The position numbers and the translations under genes are program-made. The notes under the pieces are model-generated. The model saw only the letters and a program-made list of their open reading frames with translations, was not told where the DNA came from and did no database searches. Below are positions 62,041 to 64,000 of a DNA stretch of 64,000 nucleotides, one piece after another (the first letter of the stretch is position 1; each line of letters opens with the position of its first letter). Source of the DNA: Geosiphon pyriformis. Taxonomy: Eukaryota; Glomeromycota; Glomeromycetes; Archaeosporales; Geosiphonaceae. The DNA lies in contig JAAOMT010000129.1 of NCBI GenBank assembly GCA_016748015.1, forward strand, positions 1,097,206 through 1,161,205, in the 5' to 3' direction.

Positions 62041-62510
62041 TTGACCTCACCAAAGAACAGAAACTGAAATGGTTCAGTGATAACAATGAAGGTATCATGC
62101 CAGAACACACGCACGATACTGATGCAGGATTTGATCTGAGATATTTAGGAACAGAAGCCATCAAATTGGAACCACATATGCACACTTGTATTGATTTGAA
62201 AATAGCACTAGAAATTCTGGCAACAACAATGATTCAATTAGCATCTAGGAGTAATTTAGCAAAAAGAGAGATTAATATAAGAGAAGGAATAATTGACATG
62301 GGATATGTAAGAAATATTATTGCTATACTACAAAATGACTCAGAAAAGGTCTATATACTAGAGCCCAATGAAAAGATAGCACAGGCAATATTTCTGCCTC
62401 TGGTTAGAGTAGCTTAGTTAGTATCAGTAGGAAAAAGAGAGGAATTAAGAATAACAGTGAGAGAAATACAGGAATTCAGATCGACAGATAGAGTAGATGT
62501 ACCAGTCAAT
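62041..62510 (+). pseudogene. Element E dUTPase domain
   Basis: A trimeric-type dUTPase fold that would hydrolyse dUTP and keep uracil out of cDNA. Motif 1 is DAGFDLRY (Asp codon 62121) and motif 2 is SRSNLAKR. Motif 3 is GIIDMGY (from 62286), keeping the catalytic Asp and the uracil-stacking Tyr. Motif 4 is NEKIAQAIFLPL. Motif 5, normally a Gly-rich RGxxGFGSTG, reads REIQEFRSTDR at 62460-62492 after an in-frame TAG at 62415. Its Gly positions are Glu, Glu, Arg and Asp, each one G-to-A step away. The fold lies between protease and RT, unlike lentiviruses where it follows RNase H. The following linker (to 62880) is beta-rich with NMAEEEIVD and SIPPYDQYM. Confidence 0.82.
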
Positions 62511-62890
62511 ATGGCAGAAGAAGAAATTGTTGACCAAAAGAAAATTATCTCAATGGGTCAAACAATTTCCATTCCACCATATGACCAGTACATGATAGGG
62601 ATAAAGTGGGAGGTAAAAGAACAGAATCAGATTTTTAAAGCAGAACCAACTCTTTGTGAATCATGAGAGATTGGATTCATCAATCTCTATATACCAGCCA
62701 AAGAGTACAGCCACATCAAAATTCCCATTTACAACAACACAGAAAATATTATAGTAATATTAGCTGGAACTACTATCAGATACTTAAGCACTGAAATAGA
62801 GGATCAACCACCAAGCACCATTCTGGACTTTCCACAGCTTTGTGGATATGTTGATATCATATCACAAACAATATACGAATGAAGTGAATG
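62511..62890 (+). pseudogene. Element E beta-rich linker between dUTPase and RT
   Basis: Conserved in A (19410-19808) and D. Contains VPVNMAEEEIV, ISIPPYDQYM and IKIPIYNN, ending in QLCGYVDIISQTIY. Stops are at 62664 and 62880 (both TGA). Such alternating strands resemble the protease-to-RT segment of gypsy Pol, but I recognise no catalytic motif. Confidence 0.6.
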
Positions 62891-64000
62891 TTATTTGCTC
62901 CAACCAGAACAATTGGAACAAATGAACATGAGAAACTTAGATCCACTCCAATGTATGCAGCTTAAGAGGTTGCTCAACAATTTCAACAACATCTTTGCCA
63001 GTGAAAACAAGTTTGGCCAAACTGATATCATCCAGCATCAGATCAAGACTGGAGATGCAATGCCAATTAAACAAAGAGCATACAGAGTACCACCTGCTAG
63101 CCACGAGATCATTCATCAAGAGATAAACTGAATGTTTGACAATGGGCTAATTCAGTTATTAATAAGCTCATGGTCATCATCAATGGTATTCATCCAGAAA
63201 AAGAATGAGAAAATTCACTTTTGTGTGGATTATAGAAAACTTAATGGAGTAACTCGTGGAGATAGCTATCCCACTTCACAGATCCAAGAACTATTCAATG
63301 CTTTCAGTGGAAACAAATGGTTTTCAACATTAGACCTGAACAGTGGTTATTGGCAAGTAGCCATGGATTCAGCTGACAAAGAGAAAACAGCATTTACCAC
63401 AAGGAAAGAAAATTTCAAATTTGAAGTAATGCCATTCAGCTTAACCAATGCTCCAGCCACTTTCCAACAGCTAATAGAAATTGTTTATACTGGCTTATTG
63501 TGGAAATCAGTAGTTGTATATTTGGAAGACACCAATGTATTCTCAAAAACATTTGATGATAATCTTTATCATCTTTAACAAGTGTTTGAAAGACTAAGAA
63601 AAGCAAGACTAAAGTTAAATGCAACAAAGTGCTTCTTTGGCAAGACAGAACTAAAATTCTTAGGACACATAGTCAACAAAGATGGCATCAAAACAGATTC
63701 AAAGAAAATAGAGATAGTAAAGAACTTTCCAGTGCTAACCAATATGACAGAACTGAAATCATTCTTGAGATTTGCCAGCTACTATCGATGTTTTATCAAG
63801 AACTTTTCCAAGATAGCACAGCCACTCAACCAACTGCAAACCAAGAATACAAAATATGAATAGACAGAAAATCAACAAGAAGTTTTTAATATTCTGAAAA
63901 GAAAGCTTATTCAAGCTCCAGTACTGATTTATTTAGATCACAGCAAACTATTCATTATCACCACCGATGCATCCAGCCAAGCATTGGGAGCAGTACTATC
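62891..64000 (+). pseudogene. Element E reverse transcriptase and start of RNase H
   Basis: Copies element RNA to DNA in active relatives. The thumb-proximal lead QLEQMNMRNLDPLQ is followed by AMPIKQRAYRVPP. RT blocks are FCVDYRKLNGVT, FSTLDLNSGYWQVAM, EKTAFTTR, MPFSLTNAPATFQ, then VVYLEDTNVFS with the catalytic YLED at 63519-63530 where YLDD is expected, and LKFLGHIVNKDGI. The tether ends in FIITTDASSQALGAVL at the window edge, which is the RNase H connection with its first Asp. Stops are at 63129 (TGA), 63576 (TAA) and 63861 (TAG); otherwise the frame is open. Integrase should follow outside the window. Confidence 0.88.

Larger units (their letters stand above)
57176..64000 (+). mobile_element. 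Ty3/gypsy LTR retrotransposon E (best preserved, runs off the window)
   Basis: A plus-strand element with a complete 5' LTR (57176-58029), a PBS and one continuous Gag-Pol frame to the end of the window in the RNase H connection. Integrase and the 3' LTR lie beyond 64000. Its base composition (A- and C-rich sense strand) is much less AT-extreme than A, C or D, so it is the youngest here. It is inserted into the integrase of element B. The frame contains 23 stop codons and no frameshift, so it is a recently decayed copy. Confidence 0.9.

Noticed and set aside
57361-63859. Other-frame and minus-strand open frames in element E (for example 59740-60027, 60335-60571, 61283-61684)
   Set aside because: They lie over conserved Gag, protease and Cys-rich codons of the plus frame and show no family resemblance.
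58092-64000. Alternative genetic code or stop readthrough because many stops are TGA
   Set aside because: TAA and TAG also occur in the same frame, the kinase and USO1 use ordinary stops, and the other copies show general decay.
1-64000. Mitochondrial origin because of the AT richness
   Set aside because: Nuclear-type introns, USO1, a kinase and retrotransposons argue for nuclear DNA; no mitochondrial gene or tRNA was seen.

Overview
The window looks like a TE-dominated, very AT-rich nuclear segment of an arbuscular mycorrhizal fungus (Glomeromycotina; Rhizophagus/Gigaspora-type). This rests on one intron-containing kinase of the lineage-expanded tyrosine-kinase-like type, one 15-exon gene with short GT-AG introns, and several retrotransposon families whose protein motifs match those common in Rhizophagus. 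Family assignments are by recognition of motifs; no search was run. No tRNA, rRNA, CRISPR array or bacterial-type operon was seen.

Only two genes look intact. At 4882-6429 (+) is a two-exon protein kinase. At 41067-44773 (-) is a 15-exon USO1/p115 vesicle-tethering factor whose exons join to exactly 849 codons including the stop. Nearly everything else recognisable is decayed mobile DNA.

Layout. 1-2255: right part of a Tigger/pogo-like DNA transposon with a broken DDE transposase and its right terminus. 2256-4881: AT-rich, nothing seen. 4882-6429: kinase. 6430-12780: AT-rich. 12785-13580: 3' end of one LINE. 14040-39290: a second LINE split by two LTR elements, A (15376-24949, minus) and D (29873-38920, plus). 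39290-41066: AT-rich with LINE tails. 41067-44773: USO1. 46835-49078: a minus-strand LINE that keeps only ORF1 and the 3' UTR. 49360-50400: another LINE ORF1 fragment. 52000-55090: minus-strand Ty3-type element C. 55190-57175: minus-strand element B, cut in its integrase by element E (57176 to beyond 64000, plus).

The LTR elements form one Ty3/gypsy group with an unusual polyprotein: Gag with a CCHC knuckle, retropepsin, a Cys-rich module, a dUTPase domain, a beta-rich linker, RT, RNase H and integrase. In E the whole of 58092-64000 is one reading frame broken only by 23 stop codons. The usual catalytic residues of protease and RT are damaged or deleted in every copy where I could read them, mostly by changes explainable as G-to-A or C-to-T. 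The elements are therefore fossils, but their layering gives an insertion order, and their LTRs carry two conserved hairpins with a compensatory base change. I found no clear new defence or metabolic system; the most distinctive material is the retrotransposon polyprotein, the LTR hairpins and the ORF1-only LINE.
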